From: Madurella fahalii
Lineage: Eukaryota > Ascomycota > Sordariomycetes > Sordariales
Direction of reading: 5' to 3'
DNA length: 64,000 nt
Assembly (NCBI GenBank): GCA_029876055.1
Contig: CM056876.1
Coordinates: forward strand, 744,001-808,000
A program made the translations under genes and the position numbers. This document shows, piece after piece, positions 19,237 through 31,467 of the stretch. The stretch's first letter is position 1. Each line of letters begins with the position of its first letter. Under the pieces are notes generated by a model. The model had not been told where the DNA came from. It worked only from the letters and a program-made list of their open reading frames with translations, and searched no databases.

Positions 19237-22200
19237 TCATTCCCAGTTACAGTACGCCATCGGGAAGTCAAAGACCGAATCGTTGCAGTCCTGAACCGCC
19301 AGCGAGTCTGCCTGGTAGCACTTGGCGTCCTTCCATTTGTCGCAGGTAATGGTCCCGAGCAGATCGCCGAGGTCCGGGTCCGCGGTCGGATCCTTCCAGG
19401 ACTCGATCGCGTCGTACGAGCACGTCGGGTCCCCGAAGACGGTGAGCTCGGCCACGTCGTGGATGAAGACCGATACCACGTAGCTCGAATTCGTCCACTC
19501 CCCCGGGTTCGTGCACTCGTCGTCCGGTCGCCCGTCGTACGTGCCCAGCCCGTGCGCACCCGGGCTCTGCGTCCACGAGACGAACCACGTCCAGTACGTG
19601 CCCGCTTCGCCGTTGGGGCCAGTGGGCACCTGCTTGCCGCCGGGGTCGCCGCCTGGGTCGCCGCCCGTCGGCATCGGCCCGAAGCGAGTCAGATCCCAGC
19701 TGTACTGCTGGCTGACGACCTCGGAGGCGAGGGAGTTGACGAGGCTTGACGGCTGTCGGTCCATGTCGCGGTGGGATACGGTGACGGTGACGGTTCCAAA
19801 TGTGGATTCCGACTCTGTTTGGGTAGTGGTGGTCGTCTTGTCGGTGGCATCGCACTCTGCATATGGCTGGCAGTTGGTCTGTTTGGTTGCTGTTAGTGGT
19901 TACACCCATGATGAGAGAGAGAGAGTGTGTGTGTGTGTCAGAGAAAGAGTCAAAGAAATTATGTTACCCTTGTGGTGGTACTGTATCTTCCCGGGGATTC
20001 AGTCAAAGTGCTGCTCACGATCAAGGTGCAATCATCTGCCGTCTGCGGCTCACAACCCCCCTCGGGCTGTGTTCCGCAACCTCCGTTCTTGCATCCTGGT
20101 CCGCCGCATTTGTTAAGAGGACACTGATCTGGAAAGGATTGTCAGTCTGAGAGTAACGATTGTTGAACATGCCGGAGACCGCAACACTCACTTCCCGGGG
20201 GGCATCCAACACCGGGCAAACAGCCGCTGCCGCATCCGAACAAGCCACAACCTCCGCCGCAGCCAAAGATGGAGCAGCCGCCGCCGCAACCGAACGTTCC
20301 ACAACCTCCGCCACCGTCTTCGTCTTCGTCTCCGTCTCCGTCTCCGCAGCCGAACTCGTCGCAGTTATACGTCCCGCATCCGTCGCCGCGGCAGGTCGAA
20401 GTAGGTCTGGCGCTGGTAAATGTGAGCAGCGGCCCCGAGTCGCTCTCGGTCGTGGTGATGGGAGGAACGGTGATGGTCGAGGAGCCAAAGGTCGTCGTCG
20501 AACCAGGCAGCGTAGTCGTGATGGGCTTCTTAGTCGACAGGGAAACGGAAACCGTCGGCTGAGGCTGAATTGTCGCCGTGTGCAGCGTGGGTAAGAAAAC
20601 GGGTATGTTCGTCGTGGTCGTGGTGGAGCTTGACGAAGAGACCGGGCGGCCGTCGGAGTACTCTGGGATGTGTGAAGGAGGCACAGTTGCTACGTTGGCG
20701 GGCAGGCTGACGTGCACCGGAGGGGGCTTCACGCTCTGCACGGGGGCTAAGACGGCGTTGCTCGGATCTCCCGAGTGGACTGTCACGGGCCACCAGTCAA
20801 TGGCCGTCGTGGTGATGGCCGGAATGGAGATGGTGGTGGTGATAGTCTCGATGCCTCCACCGGCTGCGGAAGACAACAACGTTGTGGTCAGCGGCGGCCA
20901 CGAGATTGTTGTGGTAGAACCAATCTGTGAAGGAGGAAGCACGAGCGTGCAAGGCGGGATACACGAGGCCGTGGCGCCGCCGCCTGGCGCCCAAATTGAC
21001 GTAGCAACGTAGATGAGGTTGTTACCGCCACCTCCTCCACCACCATTATCAGGGACGTCAGGCGGCTGGAAAAGAGACAGCTGGCTCCAGAAGGGGTGGC
21101 GGTTTACGCTGGTGTAATCCAGAGCGCTGATATCGCTATGTGCGCCGGCGGCATCCGAGCTGATCATTTTCAAGGCGCCGATGGTGATGAGGTTCCAGAG
21201 GTGGATGTCTCCCGAGTTGTCCTTCATGTGCACCAGGGCGATTTGGCAGTTCTGCCTGTCGACGCAGGTTTGGGCGTAGGTCTGGAACCACGAGTACAGT
21301 CCAGCGCCGGCGATGGTAATGTTGGAAGAAGAGATCATGCGAAGTGCCCAGGAAGCATCGCAGCCTTCTCGTTTGCCGTCCGGGCAGTCGTATTCTGGAT
21401 CTCCGGGGAGCGCGCCGACGGCGTCTGCGAAGGGAGCCGGGGGGAGCGGGTTTGGCTGGTAGTACGGGCTCTCTGTCTGGATCATGGCGGCGAGAACGGC
21501 CTGGGCCTGGTAAAACTCGTACTGATAGAAGACGGCGTGCTCGGATGCCGTGCCATAGAGCCAGACGGGTTTGACGCTTTCGATCAGCATGCCACGCGCG
21601 ACGTACACGGAGATCCGAGCCATGTTCTTGTCGTCCAGATCGTGATCTGCAGTCCAGAGCCACATGTTCTCGATATAAGCGCCGGCAGTGGGCCTCATGT
21701 GAAACATCACGGAACCCGCGATGCACTTTTGGTTCGTGCCGGAGGTAACGGCCGGACAGTCGGCGGCGGAGAGGTCGGTGCCGTCGGCTCCGCCGATGCG
21801 GACATGGCAGTCCCACATAGCGGCGGTGCCCTTGCCATCGGCCTCCATGTTCCACTCGACGGCTACGAGACCGGCGGTTGGCCCCCTGGTGGTGAAGAGC
21901 AAGTCTTGGATCTCAACATTCCCGGTCTCGCCACCCTCGGCGCCAACGCGGAACAGGACGTGCGGATTGGAAGCATTTTGGAACTTGGCGCCAGAGGCGA
22001 CGAGCTGAGACCAGCATTGGCCAACCATCTTTGTTCCGGGGGGGATGGTGATGGTGTCTGTGAGGATGTACGAGCCGGCGTCTACAAAGATGACGGTGCC
22101 GGTTCCTGCGTACTGATTGATGACGCGTTGGAAGTCGGCTGTATCATCCGTGACGCCGTCTCCCTTCGCATGCCGCTTCATCTGAACAATAGTAGCACCT

Positions 22201-24240
22201 TCATAGAGCGGTTTCTGCCTCGAGAAATACGGCGTCTTCGGGAGCTCGTTGTTGTTAGCCCTAGTGAGCGTTTCGAGGCGAGGCGTCTTGGACGTAGTGT
22301 CAAGCGTGTAGTTACCGCTGTCGCCGTCGCTACCAGCGTTGAAGAAAGCCGGTCCAATGGTATAGGTATCGACTCTGCCCACGCTACCAGCGAGCCAGGT
22401 CTTTCCGGCGTTGTCCGCAACGGCCGCTTGGACATTGGAGAAGGCGACATTATCGAGTGTAATGCTAGTTGTACCCGCCTTCTCCTTGGCCGCAGGGGGG
22501 AATGTAAGGATAGCGGTGTCCGTGTCGGTAAAGGTCGAGTCTTGCACCAACAGGGAGCCTGTACGGCGCACGCCGTCTTCTGAGAGAAGGCTGATACCGG
22601 TCCTTGAGCCCGAGATCTTGATCTCTCTCCAGACCTATATTTCCGGAAACGTTAGAGAGAATCGGCATCACTAGCTATATCAAATTGGAACGTACCCAGC
22701 CCCAGTCCCAGATAAGCTTGATAGCTATAACGCAGTTGATAAACTGCATCCGCGCGGCAGTGAACTGTTGGCTTCCACCATCTAATATAGAAGGGATTAT
22801 CAACGAGATATCCTTGATGGCCCGATCGATTCTCGACTGGACTGTCGGTTCACTCACAAATACCGAATGCACCGCCTTCGAAGGTCAAATCACTGATGAA
22901 GCCGCCGCTGCCGTTCTCGGCATCTACAGCTTTGTTAACGTAGTCGTCCTCCCTAGTCGTCACATTTCCGCTTACATATAGCCTGCTGCGTTGTACCGGC
23001 TTCCTGTGAGGCGACGAACTTGATGTTGGTCAAACTCGTCGCTTGTGCGACTTGGTAGTGCAGAGCTGCAACGTATGCACCCTGGTCTGTCGCGGTGATG
23101 TCGATAATGAAGTTGCGAATCTGACGGTAGAGGTTGGCCTGTAGCATGATCAGTATGGATTCTCTTGGCAACGTTGGAAGGAAGAGTACAAACCGTGTTG
23201 AGGTACCATTGCTGAGCATTGCCATCGGGGCCCGTACCGCCATTGGGATTATAGACGTTGGTGCTGATAACACCGAGCCCAACAAAGGAGGCGGCTGCTT
23301 TGATAACGGGGAGATTGGTTGGCTATATTGGTTAGCAAGAAAAATAGAGAAGTAAGTAGTTTTGAGTCCAACTCACGTCGCCAACGAGCTGTGTGTGAAA
23401 GTATGACACGATCGAGCCACTCACGAGGTATGTTCCTATATGCAGCCCTGTTAGCCAACTGATTTCGGACGGAGCGGAAGAAACAAGAACGGTGACGCTT
23501 ACCTGGGGGGAAGTAGACCACAGCACTCTTTACACTCGAGCTATAGCAGTCTTGACCACAGCGGTTGCCGTCGGCAATAGCTCTGTTAATGGCAGCGGTG
23601 TCATCCTAGTTCGAATTAGTAGACTATCCATCAGTAGGGATAACATTGGATATACAGTAAGTCCGTCTCCTCTAGCGCCGTAGTCCTGAACATTGCGGAA
23701 AACCTTGTACGAAACATCACGGCTAAACGGTTGCGTCCCGAGGTTCTCAAGATTCGCCATCCAGTAGCCGCCAGCGCGCACTTCCGGTGGCTGTCGCTTG
23801 CTCAGCGTGTCAAAGCGGGAGTAGTCCTTGTACAGAGTGCCATTCTTGTGCTCAGCAGCAGCGTCTATCTCGGCAACAAGGGCCGCAGCAGCAGCAACGT
23901 CCGGAGTGACGCGGTAATGGTTAGGGCCGGCATCTCGGCGGGCGTGGGACCAATGCTCCCTGCGCTCCTTGTTTGACGTAGTCACCCTATTGAGGGCTTT
24001 AGCAACCACCGCTCTGGCGTTGGAGACGTGCTCGGCGCTGACACTTGCGTGTTTGTTGAGCGTCACCTTGATAGAGGCAGCCGTGTCAGCGCGAAGCTCA
24101 GCCTGAAGGGCTCTGCGTCGAGCAATGTTTTGCTCAGTGGCTTGTCTGCTGATGTCACTGGTGTCAAGAAGAGCCTGAGTGAAAAGGACGACGAATGAGA
24201 GGAGGGCAAGCCACTGCAGGCGAGGACGTGAGGGAGCCAT
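19237..24240 (-). CDS. secreted GH55 exo-beta-1,3-glucanase with long Cys-rich tail
   Basis: Ten exons inferred: 24240-23656, 23605-23513, 23435-23377, 23322-23194, 23138-22976, 22923-22858, 22781-22696, 22634-20192, 20123-19968 and 19878-19237. They total 4422 nt, in frame, giving 1473 residues. A signal peptide (LQWLALLSFVVLFTQA) is followed by about 120 Ala-rich residues. Two pectate-lyase-3-like beta-helix starts mark family GH55: NVQDYGARGDGLTDDTAAIN and MKRHAKGDGVTDDTADF. Such enzymes release glucose from beta-1,3-glucan of fungal walls. From about residue 930 an unusual tail begins: Gly run, Ser/Thr/Pro linker, GCGGGCxxF repeats (about 1140-1210), another Cys-rich exon and an unrecognised ~210-residue end. 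Normal GH55 proteins are about 750-800 residues. Confidence 0.88.
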
Positions 24241-25118
24241 GATGTCCTGTGTGAGATGGACAATGTGCAGATTACCACTGAAGCTGTACAGGATTCATGT
24301 TGAGAGGGCTTGCAGAGAGAAATTATACCCTGTGATCTTCAATTCTCATCAGGCGCGTGCTCCCGTGTTGCCTTGCCAAGCTATGATATTTTTTTCGGGG
24401 TCTGTCCTAGATGTACACGGATGTACTCCGATGCAGATCGGGGAGAGGTTGAGGGGTAACACTGCATAAGAAGGAATCTATTTGTCCAATTGTATCCTAT
24501 ATGTAATTATGTACCATGTTAGTAGAGAGCGCGGATCGGACAGAGGCAAATTATATCCAGAACATAGACTGTGGCACACTGCCTGATCAGCATTCTCCAG
24601 GATTTGAATGCGTCACTGATAGGAACGAACTGACCGCTTTATTGGTGCACAGTAGATACATCCAGACACTACAATGAGGAATGATTTGCGTAACAGATGA
24701 CAACGGCTGGAAGAGCAAGTTCTGCCAGAGTTAATAGGGGTCCAGCAGGTTAAGGGTGTCCACAGGTGCGACGACAAAGACGAATAATGAATAAGATTGT
24801 GTAGAATCAGGATGCCGTGACTGCCATGCCCCTGGTCCCAGCGCATTATTTGAAAATGATGGCATGATTAGCAAACTCGATCCAAAAGGAATGATCAGCA
24901 ACGACAGTTTGCTGACTGGCTGCCCACTCCCGTGTAAAGCCACTCAGAAAACCAGAAAGATCCAGAGAATCAGGGATGTGGGATCCGATGTCATTCGACT
25001 TGGAGTCTGCTTCAGAGGAACATATGCCTTCCACGACGAGCAATCTAATTCAGTCGCACCAGCTACCTGACACAGCTTTTCACTGAGAGGATCCCTCCGA
25101 AGTCCGTCGGTCAAAGTT
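24241..25118. other. intergenic, no gene seen
   Basis: Contains the presumed promoter of the GH55 gene next to 24240 and the 3' flank of the metalloprotease gene. Short frames exist but none shows a domain. Confidence 0.45.
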
Positions 25119-26608
25119 TCAAGTTCCTCCCAAGGGGAAATATCCCAAGTTCTGCCCAACACCAGTCGACCAGTCGTTTCGGTTGAAGTAGAGGGCTAGT
25201 ATTTTGCAAGTCAGCTACATTCGGAAGCAGCAGATTCATCAGTTACCTGTTACGAAGAGCGAGAATGAATCTGCCTTGCGTTAGTAACGGATAACTCGAG
25301 TAGAACGTTGTGAACAGTGGATGAGCGTACCAGAATTGGCCGCGGCCCGGTCGACGTTCTCCTGAGCAAGCTGGCGGATGCACTGCCATTGATAGGCCGG
25401 TGTTTGGTTGATCAAGCACTGATCAGCTGTCGACGACGTGTTAGTACCAAGTTCTGGCCTCCGCAGCTCATAACCATACCAAGGCCTAGTCCGCGCATGA
25501 TGCTTCGCGAATGCGTAAACTCGTGGATGAGCGTCGCGGGCAAGTACCCCCAGAGATAATCCATCTGGTACGTATTGGTGACCACGGGCGCGCCGTTGTG
25601 GTACCTCCCGACGCTATCTCCATCGTTGTATCTGGCGGTCCAAACGGGCAAGTAGTCCTGGCAGAGCACAATGACCGACTCTCTACTGAAAGGAGGCGAA
25701 TTGGTGTGATAGGTGTACGCGCTCGTACCTGGGCTGTCTGCGCACGTTTGAAGGGATACCCACTCGCCTACTCCATGGGAAGCCCATCTGCGACTGTCGA
25801 ACTTGGTGGGACCGGATCCTGTTTGTTGGCTTAGCTTCGGACCTTCCGATATTGGTTCAACAATGTAACGCACCCTGATCAACCCATGGGCCCGTGTCCC
25901 GGAGGAAATAGTCGCCGCACCAACTAGACGGTCAAGGTCAGCTCATGAGATTGTGGGGTGAGATGGGCAGATCAATAGATACATTTCGACGTTCACCCTA
26001 GCAGGGTTCTGCAGTGCGGTTTGGATACGCTGCGCAGTCCCTGATGCCCCGAGTTCAGCCTCCGTCTTTTTGTGTGATCAGTATGATGATAGCAGGCGAG
26101 GATAACATACTGATAAGTCCATTCAGCCGTCTAATGGCAGCAGCGTTCTTGTTCCTGTTTGTCTGCGTGTTGGTGCCAAAATACGACTGGCCAAAGAATG
26201 CTTCGTAAGTCTGGAACACAGTCCTGTCGGCGGGACTCATGCCAATGATGCTCGGCACAGGACTCGAATTCAGATTCGCCAGAAGCGCCTCGAAGCGCGG
26301 AATGGCATAGTTGATCTGCGACTCCCATATGAGAAGACGTGGCCACATTTTTGTCTGAAGGGGAGCCGTCTCACAATGTCCAGCGCTTCGGCCGTGGCCG
26401 AGTTGACCGACGTCAACCAGCTCCCGGTGCAGGCAAACACGGAAATGCTGCGTTTCATCAGGGAGCTGCCAGGTGAGTAGCTGGGCTCATCTTCCGTGGT
26501 GTTGAGCGGTGCCGACCATGTGCCTGGCAGCCACGAGAGGACGATGGCCACGCCATAGCAGGCGAAGCTGATGAGGGAGTGCTTCCGCATGCCGTTCCCT
26601 TTTCTCAC
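25119..26608 (-). CDS. secreted zincin-like metalloprotease
   Basis: Eight exons inferred: 26608-26375, 26315-26111, 26040-25983, 25923-25874, 25818-25480, 25426-25331, 25270-25247 (24 nt) and 25195-25119. The sum is 1083 nt, in frame, 360 residues. The start may instead be the second Met (MRKHSLISF, 26590). A signal peptide (SLISFACYGVAIVLSWLPGTWSA) leads the chain. The zinc motif HEFTH occurs in LPATLIHEFTHSRSIMRG. Paired cysteines (WCGDYF, QTCADSP, VLCQDYLP, QWQCIRQ) and the ending NSDSFSLFVTALYFNRNDWSTG resemble fungal deuterolysin/lysine-specific metalloendopeptidase-like proteins. The family name is tentative; substrate unknown. Confidence 0.72.
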
Positions 26609-27444
26609 TTCGGATCGTTAGGTAAGGATGCTCGAGGTTAAGGCTTGCAGGCAGCCGGGTTCACCTTGGAGCAGCGCTTTCGCGAACGAGAAGGATAATT
26701 AACACCCGAGAGATCAATCACGGTCAGTAAGTCGGCAGAATAGCCATGGTCCTTGAACTAACCCAGAATAGAAAAAGAATCGCAGGATCGAAAGCGAGCG
26801 GTTGATTTGCTGAAGAAATGCAAATCATGACACAAACGCGGTTTCTCTGCTGAACACGGGACTCGGAGCTGGAGTACATGGAGATACGTCGGTCGGAACG
26901 GCACATCGATCTCGAAGCTCGTTTCGTAGAGAGACCTATCATTTACGGTAGATTTCACGCTTTTCCTGTACGGTGACGTCCCGCAGTGTAACCGTGTAAC
27001 GCGGATGACCTGTTTTCAAGCGACTATGCAAACGGGGATTCGGGATCCCTGACTCCCACGCAAGTGCGAACTGTCGGTCACCTCTACTACGTTTTGTAGA
27101 GTGCCGCCAGTTCCGAGTGCGGTGATCTTCTGCTTGCCCTGGAAGGTAATTTTATTTGATTGCGGTGGGTGATCAGTGCCCTCAGTCCTGCGGCCGCTGC
27201 TGTTGCCTGACCCCGCTGTAGATCAGGCTCACAGGGGAGGCTCCAGCGGGCTTCGTTTGCCACTACCGAACCACTCGACATCGACACCTCGATCCCCTTT
27301 GGTTTGGTATGCTGCTCACCCACCCGAGTCCTCCATTACAAACCACGTCATACCCTCTATTTTGAAGATCATCTCAGCTGACGCTGCATAACCTGCGTGG
27401 TGGTGGTCGTCGCCCTCACATCCAGGACTGCCACCAAATCAATC
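26609..27444. other. divergent intergenic region
   Basis: Lies between two divergently transcribed genes and must hold both promoters; no coding sequence or clear element recognised. Confidence 0.45.
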
Positions 27445-29449
27445 ATGGCGGACCAAGAGGAGTACATTCGAGCGCGAGAGATGCAGCTTCAACTTCAACT
27501 TGAAGCGCGACGTCACGCCATACCACGCTTCGGTCCCGCTGTCGACGGCGTGCTCTGGAGCCGGATCCGCCCCGGAGAAGCAGGGCCAGACGAAAGCCCA
27601 CAAACACGGATTCTCAGCATCCTTGAGTTTCCCTTGAAGCCCGGATTTGACGTCCGAGATGATTCTAGACCGCCCCGGAAGCTCTGGGACGCCGCGTTGC
27701 GTTACACCACCTCCATCCCGGGCTGTTGCGCCGTCGAATGGGGGCCGCTCCTGGGGGATCCTCCGCCCGCCTTGTTCTGCAATATTCACTGGGACAGCAC
27801 GGCCGCCTGGCGGAAGTTCCAACACTCCCTGGGCTTTAGCCCTCTCATTGGGCTGCTTGGTTCGAGCGCTTCGAACCGCTGCGCGAAAGTAAGCGCACCG
27901 GGCGCGCCACGCCTCGGCGACGCCCCAGACGGAGGAGCTACCGTGGTGGATGTTATATCCGTCACCTTCGATGCCGAAAGTGCATCGTTGCCAGACCGTC
28001 GGTCAGCCTTCGAAGAGAGCTGGGAAGCCCTGGTTGCTTCGGTCGCCAACCGGTGTGACGGCCTCCTCCGACACTCTCATGCCGTGTGGCTCGAGAACAA
28101 TGCGTCGACATTCTTCGATCCAACACCAGCTGAAGCTGCCGCCGCGAAAAAGGCGGCCACTTTCACCGCGTTTCTCGCCTGGGATGGAGTACGCTACGAC
28201 AGCCATCAGGCTGAGCATCTATGTGACCGCCTACGAGCTTCACTGCTGTCTTCTCGCGACGGTCGTGATGGGCCAGCAATCTCAAGAAAAGCGGTCCAAC
28301 TCATCAACCAGGTCCTACAACAACAAGAAGGAGATCATGATTCAATGCGGCAGCCAGCCGCGTCCCTGAGCAGCCTGGCGTCTATTCTCGAAGTGGGCTT
28401 TCCGCGACGATGCAGCGCGGACCTCGCCAACCTCAGAGAGCATGCAAGACAAGCCCTCGCCCGCAGCATAAGCGATGCAAGGGCAGGGACGCGGTGGTTC
28501 CCATCTCCACAGGGCTCATTCATATCTCAAGGCGAGCTGTACGACGGCAATATACCCATGATCCCGGAATGGCGGCGCACATGGGAGGGCTACTATGGCT
28601 ATCACCTCGTGGACGTCATTTGGATGCAAGTTAACCCCGGAGCCTTGCCGACTCAGGGTCCTCGCATATACAGCCAGCTCAATACCGAGATGGGCGCATT
28701 GCCGGGGTTCGTCAAAGCCCTCTGGGCTCGTGATGTGGAAGACGAAGCGAAGGCTGCCGTGCTGACAGGTCAGGAGGCACCACCCAATTATCCAGTCTCA
28801 CCGATTGTGTTAACTGACCGGGTTGTTCTAGTCTGGGAGGACCAACAAGCGCGAGCAGTTGTTTTGCGCGAGTATCGTCGGATCTTGGACGAATTCGCCG
28901 CATCGTCAGTCCACCTGGCAGCGCCGCTAACACACCAGGCTTTCCCCATGGCCCGAGACCCGGTAGGTCTGTTGCTCGACGGGGTAGATTATCTCGAGTT
29001 GACCTGCTTCCATGTCGCACTGGGCGCTCTGGAACACCAACTATTCGAGCATGCCTATGGCGCCTTTGTCCGGTTCGTTACCCGTCCCCCAATCCACTTA
29101 CTCATCACGCAAACGGTTTCAACTAACCGAACGCCTCCCGGTCCTGCCGAAAAACAAAAGTATGACGGAACCCTCGGTAGTAGCGGGAATTCCCACCGCG
29201 TGCACAGTCATCGATGCAGGGGGCTGGCAGCCTGCCGAAGCCACCGAGCGTCAGGACGGGTCTCAGCAGCAGCAGCTCTTCACGGGGGCGCTGATCTGGG
29301 CGAGCCCGGCAGCAAGGCGAGAATGGTATGAGGAGCTGTTCAGGGCCTCGTGCGCGTCGTATGAGTTGTTCGGCCACAAGCTCGATGCCCTGAATATCTT
29401 GGCTGCGGGAGGTGTTGTGGCGCGGTTCCTAGTGCTACAGGAAGAGTGA
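27445..29449 (+). CDS. conserved hypothetical protein, 638 aa
   Basis: The start ATG at 27445 (MADQEEYIRAREMQ) follows an AATC context. Exons 27445-29072 and 29161-29449 are joined by an 88-nt intron with CTAAC branch site and AAAAG acceptor; the total is 1917 nt, in frame. The intron is needed because the first frame turns into low-quality sequence after 29100, while 29161-29449 (MTEPSVVAGIPTACTVIDAGGW...) is clearly coding. Repeated patterns such as WGPLLGDPPPALFCNIHWDSTAAWRKFQHS and GALIWASPAARREWYEELF resemble dimeric alpha-beta-barrel (ABM-like) units, suggesting several tandem copies. That reading is an inference. No catalytic motif, signal peptide or membrane segment is seen. Confidence 0.7.
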
Positions 29450-29739
29450 TCCACCAAACGTTGCTGGGTTTCGGTTGGTTCAGCCCTGGCCTTTGATAAG
29501 CTACCGACCTGGGACATCCAAATATCTGGGGGAGAATGAACTGGATGATTCGAAATGGCAGTTGCTACAAACAAAAAGTGTCCCGTAGAAGACGAGAAGA
29601 AAGCTGGTCTAGCCTTCTATACCCATTGAACCTCGGTTCATAGAGGGATTCATAGAGGCGGCGTTTGCGTCTTCTGCAAATGAGTGGTCAAGCCGAGAGG
29701 GCCGTCTCAAACTGCGAGTCATTACAGGCTTCCACGACA

Positions 29740-30094
29740 GGGCTTTGAATTAGCCAAGCTATGGTACAAAAATGAGGCTCTAAAAGCCTAGATTGAGAAT
29801 ATCCGGCCTATTAAAAGGAAGAGGGTCGAAATTGAACCAAATACCAAGTTTGCCTCAGTCAGCGAAGTCTATCAAACTCAAATGGCCGGCTGTATTGAAG
29901 ATAGCCTGGATGAAGAGAGCGGGTTAGAAAGTAGTAGTGATAGTAGTAGTTTAGCGGCCCCCTGTATATTAGTTCGGGGAAAAAGAAGGTAAAATAGGTA
30001 AGGCAGGGTATAGATTTTGGTGTGGGTCTTGGACACTGTCCCGGATGTGGGGGTGTCCCGGATGTGGGGGTGTCCCGGATGTGGGGGTGTCCCG
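29740..30094 (+). mobile_element. relic of another pogo/Fot-like transposon (3' end)
   Basis: From about 29758 the frame reads KLWYKNEALKA, TAG, IENIRPIKRKRVEIEPNTKF, then ASVSEVYQTQ. This resembles the lysine-rich C-terminal end of many Fot1-like transposases. An acidic Ser-rich end follows. It is not closely related to the three other pogo copies, which end in a zinc knuckle. Tandem 17-bp repeats at 30040-30094 probably belong to its terminus. The N-terminal two thirds are missing. Confidence 0.5.
30040..30094. repeat. three 17-bp tandem repeats
   Basis: CCCGGATGTGGGGGTGT is repeated exactly three times from 30040, followed by a partial copy (CCCGTAAG) at 30091. They are G-rich and lie just downstream of the transposase relic. 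Confidence 0.85.
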
Positions 30095-31467
30095 TAAGTG
30101 GGTACGCTGACTTTTAAGTGCACTTCCCGCAGTGCCTGGCGAGCGCCATGCGCGTGTGACAGGATTGAATTTACGATCCTCTCTTTCCGCCTAAATTCTT
30201 GGATCTGTGGTGCTTTCCAAGCCCTGATATATCAGCCCTTGTCACATTTTGAGTCCAGATCTATCGGAGAATTTTGTATTAAGAGATGCTCGCAAGAGCG
30301 GAGGCTGAGGGGATTCTCAAGGCGCGGTCTGATGACGTGCGGTCAGAAGACAAGATTACCCTTACAAAATGAATCGGAAAGAGAGGGAAACCTTTAATAG
30401 TCATTTATCCAAAGTAGTTGAAGTAGATGTACGGGATACAGTCGAGCAGCCAACTCGGCGGACGCTACTGACAACAGCAGCGGAGGGAACGGAGGCGGGG
30501 TTGCCGGATGGGCTCAAAGATATGGAAGCGAAACATTCCACGCCGGTAGACGCGATACTAGGCTGTAGAAAAGCCGGGCACGGGCGCGGTGGTGCTGGAG
30601 GGGCAGCTGAAAGAGCCGGTAAGGAAATTCGTACCTACGGATTATTGACGGAATCCGCAAGAATGATCGCTTCGCAATTCGCTCTGAGCGCAACTTCGGC
30701 AATATCGACCAACTGATTTCGCGGGTAACGGAGGAGCTAGAAATTAAGGAGGAAAAGCAACAATTGCGCAACAGATAAAGCGACGTGACTTCCCGAGCGG
30801 CTATTACTTTCAAAAGTCCTTAATCTTGTCCTCACCCATATTAACAGGCCTTGCAGGACTCGACAGAAGATTCCCACCGCCCCCAGCCCCGGTTTTTTTT
30901 CCCGCTTCCTCCGATCTCCGTGCTATCGCTCCGCCTTGGCGGCCCACCTTCATCGTCTGCTCCTTTCCGTCGCTGTATCGGAAACAATGCGACTTTAGAG
31001 ATTGTACCTTAGGAGTGCAAACCTGCAAATGCAACAGCCGGTTGGATGTCATGATCGTGACACTCCATTTTGTTGTGTCTGGTGCCCACATGAATGTGTC
31101 GGAGCGGCATCCGGGTGCTGGCAAATGTCTGTTCTATACATGTAGATAAAGTCTCGGTAAGGTACTTGGGAACGGTGTGGTCGTGGTTGCCTTTGCTCGA
31201 CAGGACACAGATATTGCCAAGTTAATGCTCGATATGGTGATTGTCTAGGATTTCCCGAGAGGAACTTAGGGTGCTTCTTCCCGCGCGTCGTCGTGGGAGA
31301 CATTTGCTTGGGGGTGTGAATGTGAACATTCGCAGTGATGCCATGTCCCCGCGTCTACCCGAAACCATTCGTGCAAGAAAGTAGCACGGCACCAATGCAT
31401 TGATGGGACTGTATTATGTGTATTCAGTAAACCTTCCCCTCCCAATATGACTCTTGTCTACCTCTCC
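30095..31467. other. intergenic, no convincing gene
   Basis: A 115-codon frame at 30369-30716 has no recognisable domain and low-complexity Gly/Ala content, so I do not call it. The remainder holds nothing I can support. Confidence 0.4.

Noticed and set aside
21096..22583. Long plus-strand frame of 495 codons opposite the GH55 gene.
   Set aside because: It mirrors a GC-rich coding exon of a recognised enzyme; composition of the shadow frame is Gly/Val/Asp-rich without any domain.
25412..25480. Extension of the metalloprotease exon to ...RRRQLISA.
   Set aside because: A GTATGG donor and GACAG acceptor join the frame to the coding stretch ADQCLINQTPAYQWQC, so the extension is intron.
30369..30716. 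115-codon frame as a gene.
   Set aside because: Low complexity, no motif, and surrounded by transposon debris.
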